The notes below the pieces were generated by a model. That model did not search any database, was not told where the DNA came from, and saw only the letters and a program-made list of their open reading frames with translations. The translations under genes and the position numbers were made by a program. A DNA stretch of 39,531 nt from CAZHRJ01 sp964534765 (GTDB lineage Bacteria > Lindowbacteria > 2-12-FULL-62-27): positions 1 through 39,531 of the forward strand of contig CAZHRJ010000010.1 in NCBI GenBank assembly GCA_964534765.1. Direction: 5' to 3'. Shown here piece after piece: positions 6,977 through 15,423 of this stretch (its first letter is position 1; each line of letters begins with the position of its first letter).

Positions 6977-9174
6977 TCGTCCAATCGAGACAGCCGCGCG
7001 TTCGCCAGCCTGAGCCGCTTTTTGCCCACGCGGTCAAACCGGACCATGGCGGTCGCATTCTCCGCCCGGCCGCTGATCCGGAGGAGCACGCCCGCGCCGA
7101 ACACCGGATGACGGATCCGGTCGCCCGGCGAAACGCCGTATGCGGCCGTTTCCTCATCCAGCGCCATGCGCTCGATCCGGTCCGATCCCCCAGACCGGAT
7201 TGACCCGGTGGGATCGGAAGACACGCGCCGCGCCGGCTCGCCTTCGGGGAGACCCGCCTCTTCGAGGAATCTGGATGCGCGGATATCGTCACGGGATTCT
7301 CCATAGATGCGCCGGCTGCAGGCATGAGACAGAAACAGGCGGTCCTTCGCGCGAGTGATTCCGACGTAACACAGTCTGCGTTCCTCCTCCAGTTCCGATT
7401 GAGACTCAAAAGCTGATGCGTGCGGCAGGCTGCCCTCCTCCAGACCAATCAAAAAAACCGCCGAAAACTCAAGGCCCTTGGCCGCATGCAGAGTCATCAG
7501 CGACACGCGATCCGCGTCCGGATCGAGCCTGTCGGCGTCGGTGAGGAGCGACAACTCCTCGACGAATCCGGTGACCGATGCCGTTTGATCCGATCCGCCG
7601 GATCGACGGGCGAACTCCTGCGCGACGGTATACAACTCCTGCACATTCGCCGCACGCTCGTCAAATCCCGCCGGATCGGTTTTTTCCAGGTAGGCGAAAA
7701 AGTCCGTCACCGAGACGATCCTTCGCAGGATTTCCTCCACCGACAGTGAAGCGGAGGAATTGCGAAGATCGGTCAGGAGATCGTGCAACTCGTGAAGCCG
7801 CTTTTTGACCGCCGGGGACACATCGATCGAATCAAAGCGGGCAAGGATATCCAATTGAGAACATCCGGCCGATCGGGCGGATTCCCGGAGCAGGGCGGCA
7901 GTCGACTCACCGATGCCGCGTTTGGGGACGTTGAGAATTCGTGTAAAGGCCGCGTCATCGGCGGGATTGGCGATGACCCGAAGGTACGCCAGCAGATCCT
8001 TGACCTCCCGGCGTTCGTAAAATCCGACACCACTGACCACGACATAGGGGATTGCCCGCGCCAGAAATTCCTCCTCGATCAACCGGGACTGCGCCGTCAT
8101 CCGGTAAAAGACTGCCATGTCGGAATACGCCCACTCCGAGGATAATTCCCGCACCTGCCGGGCCACGAATGCGGCCTCGTCATATCCGTCGGCCGCCGTG
8201 TATACCATGGGCGCCTGACCGCTGTGTCGGGTGGCCTGAAGCCGTTTGTCGGCGCGATCGCGGTTGTGCCGAATGACCTGATAGGCGATGTCCAGAATTC
8301 CCTGAGTTGAGCGGTAGTTTTCCTCGAGTTTAACCACCCGGGCGTTCGGGAAGTCCTTTTCAAAAGAAAGGATATTGCGAATATCAGCGCCGCGCCAGGA
8401 ATAGATTGCCTGGTCGTCATCGCCGACGACACAGAGATTGCCGTGAGCGGCCAATTTTCGAAGGAGGGAATACTGAGCGATATTGGTGTCCTGATATTCA
8501 TCGACGAGGATGTATGCGAATTTTTCCTGCATCTGCCGGAGGAGGGCCGGCGACGTGTCGAGCAATTTTACCGCGAAGACAAGGAGGTCGGAGAAATCGA
8601 GCGCATTCATTTCTCTGAGGCGTCTGTCGTATTCGGGGAAGACTTTCGCCGCCGCCTTCTGGACCGGCCCGTCCGCCTGGGATTGCAGATCAGCCGGGGA
8701 CCGAAGATCATTTTTTGCGCGGTCGATCATGGCGGCGATTGCGGCGGGGCGATAGAGGCCGGAGTCGAGGTTGAATGATTTTAGAATCTGGCGGATGAGG
8801 TGGACGGAATCGGCGTCGTCAAAGATGGTGAAGTGTTTTTGGACGCCCACGACCTGGCCGTAGGCTCTGAGGAGCCATGCGCAGAACCGATGGTAGGTCG
8901 CGAAAAAGACCGACCGATCCGAGGCCTCCCTATCGGGCGGCGCCAGGCGGAGGAGGCGGGTTTGCATTTCGCGAGCGGCTTTGTTTGTGAATGTGACCGC
9001 AAGGATATTATCCGGCGGGATGCCGATTTCGTAGAGAAGATAGGCGATGCGATGAGTGATCACGCGCGTTTTGCCGCTGCCGGCTCCCGCGAACACCAGG
9101 AGGGGCCCCTCGACAGTTGTCACCGCCTCTTTCTGCGCGGGATTGAGGTCGGACAGAACGGATTGGGTTTCCAA
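6973..9174 (-). CDS. pcrA: UvrD/PcrA-type ATP-dependent DNA helicase
   Basis: Superfamily 1 3'-5' helicase for nucleotide-excision and mismatch repair, replication restart or clearing of recombination intermediates. Motifs in order: LNPAQKEAV (Q motif), AGAGSGKT (Walker A, residues 29-36), VTFTNKAAREM, ILVDEYQDTN (Walker B), VGDDDQAIYSWRGAD, LEENYRS, MTLHAAKGLEFSAVFL and EERRLCYVGITRAKDRL. The C-terminus (GDRIRHPVFGAGVLLRI) is the small tudor-like domain of PcrA/UvrD that contacts RNA polymerase. Length 733, normal. The start appears to be a TTG at 9174, without a clear Shine-Dalgarno. The stop overlaps the start of the small membrane-protein gene by ATGA. Confidence 0.95.
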   Translation of the reverse strand: METQSVLSDLNPAQKEAVTTVEGPLLVFAGAGSGKTRVITHRIAYLLYEIGIPPDNILAVTFTNKAAREMQTRLLRLAPPDREASDRSVFFATYHRFCAWLLRAYGQVVGVQKHFTIFDDADSVHLIRQILKSFNLDSGLYRPAAIAAMIDRAKNDLRSPADLQSQADGPVQKAAAKVFPEYDRRLREMNALDFSDLLVFAVKLLDTSPALLRQMQEKFAYILVDEYQDTNIAQYSLLRKLAAHGNLCVVGDDDQAIYSWRGADIRNILSFEKDFPNARVVKLEENYRSTQGILDIAYQVIRHNRDRADKRLQATRHSGQAPMVYTAADGYDEAAFVARQVRELSSEWAYSDMAVFYRMTAQSRLIEEEFLARAIPYVVVSGVGFYERREVKDLLAYLRVIANPADDAAFTRILNVPKRGIGESTAALLRESARSAGCSQLDILARFDSIDVSPAVKKRLHELHDLLTDLRNSSASLSVEEILRRIVSVTDFFAYLEKTDPAGFDERAANVQELYTVAQEFARRSGGSDQTASVTGFVEELSLLTDADRLDPDADRVSLMTLHAAKGLEFSAVFLIGLEEGSLPHASAFESQSELEEERRLCYVGITRAKDRLFLSHACSRRIYGESRDDIRASRFLEEAGLPEGEPARRVSSDPTGSIRSGGSDRIERMALDEETAAYGVSPGDRIRHPVFGAGVLLRISGRAENATAMVRFDRVGKKRLRLANARLSRLDE

Positions 9175-9186
9175 TGGTCGCGCGCG

Positions 9187-10512
9187 TTACAAGAGCTGGG
9201 CGGCCAATTCCGCCAGTTCCGATCGTTCGCCTTTCGAGAACATGACATGACCGTAGAGATGCTGGCCCTTCATGCGTTCGACCATGAGAGCCAGTCCGTT
9301 GGATGTGGCGTCGAGGTAGGGGTTGTCGATCTGGCCGAGGTCGCCGGTGAAAATGATTTTGGTTCCCTGAGCCGCGCGGGTGATGATGGTTTTGACCTCG
9401 TGCATGGTCAAATTCTGCGCTTCATCGACGATGATGAAAACACTGGGAATGCTGCGTCCCCGGATGTAGGTCAGGGCCTGCATTTCAACGATGCCGGAGT
9501 CCATCAGTTCCTCCAGATCCGATCCGCCGATGTCGGCGTGAGCGACGTTGGAGAAGAGGAAATCGAGATTGTCCTGAATGGACTGCATTCGGGGCAGGAG
9601 TTTTTCCTCAAGCTCGCCCGGCAGGTACCCGATGTCGCGGCCCATGGGGACGAGGGGTTTGACGACGACGAGTTTCTGATATTTTTCTTCCCGGACGACT
9701 TTTTCGAGGCCGGCGGCGAGAGCGAGCAGAGTTTTTCCGGTACCGGCCATTCCAACGAGGCTGACGAGTTTGATGTCATCATCGAGGAGGAGATCGAGGC
9801 CATAGCGTTGTTCGCGGTTTTTGGGTTTGATGCCCCAGAGGACGGGGTTATCGGGTCGGAGTTTTTGGACGCAATTTTTTTTGCGATTCGTGCGGCCGAG
9901 GGCCGTATGGGAAGGGTTGGTCACGTCCGTGAGGAGGGCGCATTCGTTGGGAAAGAGCGGCGGATCAGCCTCGATATCCTGCAGAGGGATCGACTGGTCC
10001 TTGTAGAAACGATCGACGTCGCCGTATTTGAGCACGAGTTCCCTGTGTCCGCGGTAGAGCAAATTCGGATCGACCTTGTTTTTTTCATAATCCTCAGCCG
10101 GGATTCCCAGCGAATCAGCCTTGATGCGCAGGTTGAGGTCCTTGGATACCAGAATGACGGGTTCGGCCTGTTTTTGCTTGTAATGAAGCGCGAGCGCCAG
10201 GATCCGGTTGTCGGGCTTGTCAAGGACGAATCCCTCGGGCAGGCCGGCCAGATCGAGATGATGAAGCTCAATGATCAGTGATCCGCCGCCAGGCAGGGGC
10301 ACACCACCGGCGAGACTGCCTTTGGCGCGGAGTTCGTCGAGATAATTGGAGACCTGGCGGGAATTTCTGCCGACCTGGTCTTCGCGTTTTTTAAACGTAT
10401 CCAGCTCCTCAACGACCACAATGGGGATGACGACGACGTTGTCCTCAAAATCGAACAGCGAGGTCGGCTCGTGGAGAAGGACGTTGGTGTCGAAGATAAA
10501 GAACTTTTTCAA
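9187..10512 (-). CDS. PIN domain-PhoH family ATPase (YlaK/PhoH2 type)
   Basis: A two-domain protein. The N-terminal PIN nuclease domain has acidic residues in FDTNVLLHEP and VVVEELDTFKKRE and further Asp in LVSKDLNLRIKA. The C-terminal PhoH-type ATPase has Walker A in VGMAGTGKT and Walker B in VFIIVDEAQNLT, plus FTGDLGQIDNPYLD. Characterised PIN-PhoH proteins (mycobacterial PhoH2) are ATP-dependent RNA unwinding and cleaving enzymes. Length 441, typical. The apparent start is a TTG at 10512, 6 bp after the purH stop and without a clear Shine-Dalgarno. Together with rny and ymdB it gives this stretch an RNA-processing flavour. Confidence 0.93.
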   Translation of the reverse strand: MKKFFIFDTNVLLHEPTSLFDFEDNVVVIPIVVVEELDTFKKREDQVGRNSRQVSNYLDELRAKGSLAGGVPLPGGGSLIIELHHLDLAGLPEGFVLDKPDNRILALALHYKQKQAEPVILVSKDLNLRIKADSLGIPAEDYEKNKVDPNLLYRGHRELVLKYGDVDRFYKDQSIPLQDIEADPPLFPNECALLTDVTNPSHTALGRTNRKKNCVQKLRPDNPVLWGIKPKNREQRYGLDLLLDDDIKLVSLVGMAGTGKTLLALAAGLEKVVREEKYQKLVVVKPLVPMGRDIGYLPGELEEKLLPRMQSIQDNLDFLFSNVAHADIGGSDLEELMDSGIVEMQALTYIRGRSIPSVFIIVDEAQNLTMHEVKTIITRAAQGTKIIFTGDLGQIDNPYLDATSNGLALMVERMKGQHLYGHVMFSKGERSELAELAAQLL

Positions 10513-10518
10513 GAAATT

Positions 10519-12048
10519 CTAATGCCTGAAATGTCGCCGGCCGGTGAGGAACAGGGTCACGCGGCGGTTTCTGGCGGCGGCAATGACATCGGGGTCTCGA
10601 ACCGATCCGCCCGGCTCGAGAATGGCCGTCACGCCGGATTTGGACAGGAGTTCGACCGAATCCGGGAAAGGGAAGAACCCGTCCGAGGCGCAGACCGATC
10701 CCGAGAGGCTGTGACCGTAGCGGCGCGCCTTGTCAATGGCGATCCGGGCGGCGTCGATGCGGCTTTGCTGGCCGGACCCGATACCAACGGACTGACCGCG
10801 CCGGACGAGGACGACGGCGTTGGATTTGGTGTGTTTGACCAGCCTCTGAGCCAGATCCAGATCGGCGAGAACAGATTTTGACGGCCGCTTTCCCGCCACG
10901 CGCTTCCATCGAGAATGAGCAAGGACGGACCGGTCGGCGTTTTGAAACAGGAATCCACCCAACGCCGATCGAATCTGGACGCCGCGCCCGACTTTTGACG
11001 CCTCAGAGACTCTGACCCGCAGCAGCCGCAAGGATTTCTTGCAGGCCAGGAGTTCTCGAGCGCGCGCGTCGAATCCCGGAGCGACGACAACTTCAAAGAA
11101 TCGGTCCGCCATTTCCCTGGCGGCAGCGCCGTCGACGGAGCGATTGAAGAGGAGGATTCCTCCGAACGCGCTCTGCGGATCTCCATTAAACGCGCGTCGA
11201 AAGGCATCGGCCGTCGAGACCCCGACGGCGGCGCCGCAGGGATTGGTGTGTTTCAAAATGGAGCAAAAAGGCCGGCGGGGAGCGTCGACCCAGAGCTGAA
11301 TGGCGGCCTGCACATCTAGGAGGTTGCAATAGGAGAGGGGCTTGCCCTGAAGGATTTCAAAAGGCGGCTTATCGATACCGAGAGGCAAAAAGAAGGAGGC
11401 GCGCTGATGAGGATTTTCGCCATAGCGGAGCGGTAATTTTTCCTCACAGGCCTGAATGAACCACTCGGGGGACTGTCCGTTCAAGGCTCTGAGACTGGCG
11501 CCGAAAATTTTCAAATCGTACTGGGCGACCAGCCCCCATGCGGCGGCGGAGAGGCGCCTGCGATAGTCCGGCTCATGGAGCCGGCCGGACAGGAGCCTCT
11601 GGGCGAATGCCCCGTACTGGTCAGGCGAGACGAGGGGTAGGACGCAGGAAGAGTTTTTTGCCGCCGCGCGGACAAGCGCGACGCCGCCGATATCGATGTG
11701 ATCCGAGAGTTTATCCGGCGCGAGATTTCGAGAGGCGGGGAGCGGATAAAAATTGCAGACCAGAATATCCATCCTGGGGAACTTGTATTTCCTCAACGTT
11801 GCCGAATCCGTCACCCGCGCGAGCAATCCGGCGAATACCGCCGGATGGAGGGTCTTGACCCGGCCCCGCAATATTTCCGGGAAACGGGTCAAGGAGGAGA
11901 TATCGGACACGGCGAGGTGCGCCGCGCGAAGGCGGCGGGCGGTGCCGCCGGTGGCGTAGAGTTTGACTCCCTGCCGCGCGAGAATTTTAGCGAGAGGAAC
12001 CAGTCCCGTGGGATCTGAAACGGAGAGCAACGCGTTTCGAACAGACAT
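10519..12048 (-). CDS. purH: Bifunctional AICAR formyltransferase/IMP cyclohydrolase
   Basis: Catalyses the last two steps of IMP synthesis, using 10-formyl-THF produced by FolD. N-terminal cyclohydrolase: MSVRNALLSVSDPTGLVP, YATGGTARRL, GRVKTLHPAVFAGLLAR and ICNFYP-like VCNFYPLP. C-terminal transformylase: LRYGENPHQRASF, ILKHTNPCGAAVG, GDPQSAFGGI, GIGSGQQSRIDAARIA, SDGFFPFPDSVE and the terminal TGRRHFRH. I chose the ATG at 12048 (509 residues) because MSVRNALLSVSD is the family N-terminus; the frame extends further to 12174 but that extension is Arg-rich and unlike PurH. No clear Shine-Dalgarno. Next to phoH rather than other pur genes; purC lies 3.3 kb away on the same strand. Confidence 0.95.
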   Translation of the reverse strand: MSVRNALLSVSDPTGLVPLAKILARQGVKLYATGGTARRLRAAHLAVSDISSLTRFPEILRGRVKTLHPAVFAGLLARVTDSATLRKYKFPRMDILVCNFYPLPASRNLAPDKLSDHIDIGGVALVRAAAKNSSCVLPLVSPDQYGAFAQRLLSGRLHEPDYRRRLSAAAWGLVAQYDLKIFGASLRALNGQSPEWFIQACEEKLPLRYGENPHQRASFFLPLGIDKPPFEILQGKPLSYCNLLDVQAAIQLWVDAPRRPFCSILKHTNPCGAAVGVSTADAFRRAFNGDPQSAFGGILLFNRSVDGAAAREMADRFFEVVVAPGFDARARELLACKKSLRLLRVRVSEASKVGRGVQIRSALGGFLFQNADRSVLAHSRWKRVAGKRPSKSVLADLDLAQRLVKHTKSNAVVLVRRGQSVGIGSGQQSRIDAARIAIDKARRYGHSLSGSVCASDGFFPFPDSVELLSKSGVTAILEPGGSVRDPDVIAAARNRRVTLFLTGRRHFRH

Positions 12049-12109
12049 CACAGGCAAAGTAGCACGGTTGAGCGGGAATTTCCACCGCCGCCGGGGCCGC
12101 CGCCCGCCG

Positions 12110-13396
12110 TCATGGTTTCGGACCGGCGCCAAAATAGAATACGGCCTCCAGACGCCATCGGTCGTTTTCCTCATAGAGGTCCTGCGGCGTACGTCGGCCC
12201 TTGCCGGAGATCGCGTCGATGCCGGTCCGAAGATCCAGCGCGTCAGAGACCCGCCAGGAGACCTCGCCCGTCACGACATACGCGTCCCGGCCCCGGTAGG
12301 TGTATGCGCCATTTATCCGACAGGAAACGAATTCGGTCACGCCCAACGAGGCGTCCAGCAGGATGGATCCCGGGAAAGGGCGCTGGACGAGATTGCGGCC
12401 AATCCGGGCGGGATTGGCCCTGCGCGAATGGACTATTTCGCCGGCCCACTCAATCGTCAAATCCACGTCCATTCTTCGGTACGCATCCGGAAACGATCGT
12501 CGGCCGCCCGCTACGATTTGCGTGTAATCATCATCCTGACCTGCCGGCGTGGATGTGTGCGCCATTTCCAGATGGACCTCCCATTGAGCCTGATCGACCG
12601 TACGGCTCAGGTCAAACCCGACCGTCCTTTTTTTCAAGAACAATGGCTTGACGATCGACCCCACCACTTGCTCGCTTCCGGCGACATCGTCGACGGTCCG
12701 GGCGTACATCAGGGACCAATCGGTGTGCTCTGCCTGTTCGGAGATCTTGACCGCATAATTGGCCGAAGCCGGCACGGCGAGCGGGAACCGGACATCAACC
12801 GGGACGGCAGTTGTGCCATCTTCGAGTACGGGCCGCCAACGGGTGTGGAATCGCCCCGATCGGCTGGGACTGACCCATGGCTGAACGACGAACTCCGCCG
12901 CGGCCGCAGCGTTCGACAACGGATAATAGAAAGCGCGGATTCCCACGATACCGAGGCGGCGCGGTTCCAAAAGATCCGCGTAGTCAAAGGCCGACAACAC
13001 GTCGGTTGGATTCAACCCATCAGATCTGCCCCACGATATTTTTTCCTTGCCCAGCCGGACATCCCAGCGTCCAATCGCGGCCTGGAGGTATGCCTCAACC
13101 ACGTTGAAATTTGGCCTGCGGGCAAGGCGGTCATGGAGCTGATTCACCCAGCCCGCCGATAAACTTCGCTGATCCACCCAGACCTCGGTTTCCAGGACGA
13201 TCTCCCGGCCCGGCGATATTTTTTTTCTCCCTTCGAGCATCAGCCGTCCCTCAACCAGACCGTTGGCGTCCTCTCGGCCGCCCGGGTCGGCATGAATATA
13301 GGAAACGAACCGAGTTTCCAGAGACTTGGCATGGATCCACGCCGCCGCATCGCCCCGAAAGATCAGGAGACACCAGAGAAGCAAGATCAGCCGCAT
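12110..13396 (-). CDS. DUF1302-like outer-membrane beta-barrel protein
   Basis: A 428-residue exported protein. A signal peptide (MRLILLLWCLLIFRGDAAA) is followed by alternating-residue strands ending in a typical outer-membrane C-terminus (WRLEAVFYFGAGPKP). The motif GKEKISWGRSDGLNPTDVLSA at about residues 115-135 matches the GKQ-x-WG-x-x-DGL-x-x-TDV pattern of DUF1302-type barrels, which often sit beside LolA-like proteins and RND/MMPL exporters. A LolA-like gene is 1.1 kb away, across the DUF1343 gene, but no exporter is present. It ends 61 bp before purH and starts back-to-back with the DUF1343 gene, about 58 bp apart. Substrate unknown. Confidence 0.78.
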   Translation of the reverse strand: MRLILLLWCLLIFRGDAAAWIHAKSLETRFVSYIHADPGGREDANGLVEGRLMLEGRKKISPGREIVLETEVWVDQRSLSAGWVNQLHDRLARRPNFNVVEAYLQAAIGRWDVRLGKEKISWGRSDGLNPTDVLSAFDYADLLEPRRLGIVGIRAFYYPLSNAAAAAEFVVQPWVSPSRSGRFHTRWRPVLEDGTTAVPVDVRFPLAVPASANYAVKISEQAEHTDWSLMYARTVDDVAGSEQVVGSIVKPLFLKKRTVGFDLSRTVDQAQWEVHLEMAHTSTPAGQDDDYTQIVAGGRRSFPDAYRRMDVDLTIEWAGEIVHSRRANPARIGRNLVQRPFPGSILLDASLGVTEFVSCRINGAYTYRGRDAYVVTGEVSWRVSDALDLRTGIDAISGKGRRTPQDLYEENDRWRLEAVFYFGAGPKP

Positions 13397-13454
13397 CCGG
13401 ATTCTGTAATTGTTCCGTGTGGATGTGTCAATGAACGGATGCTATCCTGCCGGA
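13397..13454. promoter_or_regulatory. Divergent intergenic region between barrel gene and DUF1343 gene
   Basis: The only divergent gene pair in the window starts from this 58-bp, relatively AT-rich gap (it contains TTCTGTAATTGTTCC). Promoters for both directions, or at least the plus-strand one, must lie here or inside the flanking coding sequence. I cannot identify convincing -35/-10 boxes. Confidence 0.35.
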
Positions 13455-14618
13455 ATGAGCGTCATTCGGACGGGATTGGATCGAGTTGTCCGTGAATGGC
13501 CGGCGCGTCTACGAGGCCTGCGCGTGGGGCTGGTCGCCCATCCGGCCTCCGTTGACCGGCGCCTGATGCATGCGGTCAGCCTCTTTGAGGATGGGCGTGC
13601 CGCGCGACTTGTGGCCATCTACGGGCCGCAGCATGGATGGCTGGGCGAAGCGCAGGACAACATGATCGAGGCCATCGACCCGAAGACCACAAAGGCCGTG
13701 CGTCATTACAGACTCTACGGCCGGCTCCGTGAGCCGACGGAGGAGATGCTGAGGGGTGTGGACGTCGTTGTAGTGGATTTGCAGGACGTTGGCACGAGGG
13801 TCTACACGTTTATTCAGACGCTGTACCTGGTGATGAAATCCTGCGCGAGATGGGGGAACCCCGTCGTTATTCTGGACCGACCAAACCCGATCGGCGGCCG
13901 GATCGAAGGCCCGATGCTGCACCCGGCCTATCGTTCATTTGTGGGCCTCACCTCCATACCGCTCCGGCATGGCCTGACGATCGGTGAGATGGCGCGGCAG
14001 TATCAGATGGAATTGAGAGGCGACCTTACGGTGATCCCGATGATCGGGTGGCGCCGGAGCATGTATTTTGAAGAGACGCGCCTGCCCTGGGTCATGCCAT
14101 CGCCGAACATGCCCGGCGTGGAGACGTCGGTCGTCTATCCGGGGACCGTACTGTTGGAAGGGACCAGTCTATCCGAGGGCCGCGGCACGACCCGGCCGTT
14201 TGAGATTGTCGGATCGCCGGGTGTACAGGCGCCGGAGAAACTCGCGAGGGAAATCGAGAGCTACCGGTTGAGCGGCGTGAGATTTCGTCCGATGGTTTTC
14301 AAGCCGACGTTCAACAAGCATGCGGGAAAGATTTGCGGCGGTGTGCAGATCCATGTGACAGACCGGAGCGTCTATCAGGCGTCATTGACCGGAGCGGCGA
14401 TACTCAAGGCGTTCCGTCGGCTGGACCGGGGATTTCAGTGGAAAAGGCCGCCCTATGAATACGAATACAAAAAATATCCGATCGATATTCTCTCCGGAAG
14501 CGACCGACTGCGGACCCAGATTGACCGGGACGATCCGGTCAGGGCGTATCGAGACTGGTTTGAATCGGATGCGGCCGCATTTCGCCGGGAACGCCCCGAA
14601 GTAATGTACGGGGCGTAA
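13455..14618 (+). CDS. DUF1343 protein, NamZ-type exo-beta-N-acetylmuramidase family
   Basis: The only plus-strand gene. DUF1343 includes Bacillus NamZ, which removes N-acetylmuramic acid from peptidoglycan fragments. Family signatures: GLVAHPASVDRR, IYGPQHGWLGEAQDNM, YRLYGRLREPTEEML, VDLQDVGTRVYTFIQTLYL, ILDRPNPIGGRIEGP, GLTIGEMARQY, RLPWVMPSPNMPG, EGTSLSEGRGTTRPFE and GVQIHVTDRS. The frame opens at 13410; I chose the ATG at 13455 (387 residues, MSVIRTGLDRV), but the ATG at 13431 is possible. There is no obvious lipobox or signal peptide, so it may be cytoplasmic, acting on recycled muropeptides (inference). The usual PEHG motif reads PQHG here, as in the QDNM subgroup I recall. The 3' end overlaps the convergent LolA-like gene by 80 bp. 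Confidence 0.93.
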   Translation: MSVIRTGLDRVVREWPARLRGLRVGLVAHPASVDRRLMHAVSLFEDGRAARLVAIYGPQHGWLGEAQDNMIEAIDPKTTKAVRHYRLYGRLREPTEEMLRGVDVVVVDLQDVGTRVYTFIQTLYLVMKSCARWGNPVVILDRPNPIGGRIEGPMLHPAYRSFVGLTSIPLRHGLTIGEMARQYQMELRGDLTVIPMIGWRRSMYFEETRLPWVMPSPNMPGVETSVVYPGTVLLEGTSLSEGRGTTRPFEIVGSPGVQAPEKLAREIESYRLSGVRFRPMVFKPTFNKHAGKICGGVQIHVTDRSVYQASLTGAAILKAFRRLDRGFQWKRPPYEYEYKKYPIDILSGSDRLRTQIDRDDPVRAYRDWFESDAAAFRRERPEVMYGA

Positions 14619-15423
14619 AGAGGTCCGGCGGGAAGTCATCAAACAGGGAGCGACCGGTGGACCGGATAATCGTGTGGTGCCGCCGGTGGACATTATCAAC
14701 CTCGATCTGGTTCGCTCTCCAAATTTTTTCCGAACGCGCCGGATAGGCGGCGAATGAAGACGTTTTCAAGGTCTTCACCCGGACACCTTCGCGATCATAG
14801 AAATCGGTTTTAAGAATCACAAATCGCTCCCCATCGACCCAGATGCGGCGCCGGCTGTACCCGGATCTCCGGGCGGCGGCCGAGTCGGCCGGATACGCGT
14901 CGATGACGCGCGACAGCCGACCGCCCAGACTTTCGTCCGGCGCGGCGAACTCGTATCGAAAGCGGTCCACATCCTCGACCGAAAGATCCTCAAAGGTGAG
15001 ATCCGTGCCGAGAAAATAATCGCTTCTGCCCGACTCGGCGATGCGCCGGATTTTTCCGACCGCCGGCAGAAACAACCACTGATCATCGAAACCATCCACG
15101 CGTTCCCTAGACAGCAGGGCCGATCCGCGGATGTCCGGCGGATCATCGAAAAAAATGAGAATGGATTCCAAACGCCGCGCGTCCCTTTGACGGAATTCCC
15201 TCACCATCCGGCGTCGAGCAAGCCCACTGCGATCGACCAGGACCATCTCAAAAGAGACCGACTCCGCCTGAACTTCCTGGTTCGATTCCACCTGACGCAT
15301 CACCGCTGCCGCGGCGCTGGTGCCATCGGCCGGCGGCGCGGGCATTACCGGCAACGGCAAGGCGGCCAGGAGGGCCGTCAGAAAAAGGAGGACGCGATCA
15401 TTCGGACAGCTGGAGGGCGGCAT
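14539..15423 (-). CDS. Outer-membrane lipoprotein-sorting (LolA-like) protein
   Basis: Periplasmic protein of the LolA-like group (PF17131 type) that often accompanies RND/MMPL exporters and DUF1302-like barrels. A signal peptide (VLLFLTALLAALPLPVMPA) is followed by the family core: IRGSALLSRERVDGFDDQWLF, LPAVGKIRRIAESGRSDYF, LGTDLTFEDLSVEDVDRF, and near the end a FPPDLFTP segment. I chose the ATG at 15423 (294 residues), with AGGA five bases upstream; it overlaps the purC end by 26 bp. The final 80 bp overlap the convergent DUF1343 gene, and the last residues past LLRG look unlike the family, so the overlap may be a recent extension. The family is secure; its lipid or protein ligand is unknown. 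Confidence 0.87.
   Translation of the reverse strand: MPPSSCPNDRVLLFLTALLAALPLPVMPAPPADGTSAAAAVMRQVESNQEVQAESVSFEMVLVDRSGLARRRMVREFRQRDARRLESILIFFDDPPDIRGSALLSRERVDGFDDQWLFLPAVGKIRRIAESGRSDYFLGTDLTFEDLSVEDVDRFRYEFAAPDESLGGRLSRVIDAYPADSAAARRSGYSRRRIWVDGERFVILKTDFYDREGVRVKTLKTSSFAAYPARSEKIWRANQIEVDNVHRRHHTIIRSTGRSLFDDFPPDLFTPRTLLRGVPGEMRPHPIQTSLDTP

Noticed and set aside
8800..10281. 493-residue plus-strand open frame
   Set aside because: Antisense to pcrA and the PIN-PhoH gene; composition (Asp/Glu/Phe-rich) is the mirror of the real genes.
12049..12174. N-terminal extension of PurH
   Set aside because: Arg-rich and unlike PurH; overlaps the 3' end of the barrel gene.
11963..13162. 399-residue plus-strand open frame
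   Set aside because: Antisense to the barrel gene and the start of purH; no domain or start signal.
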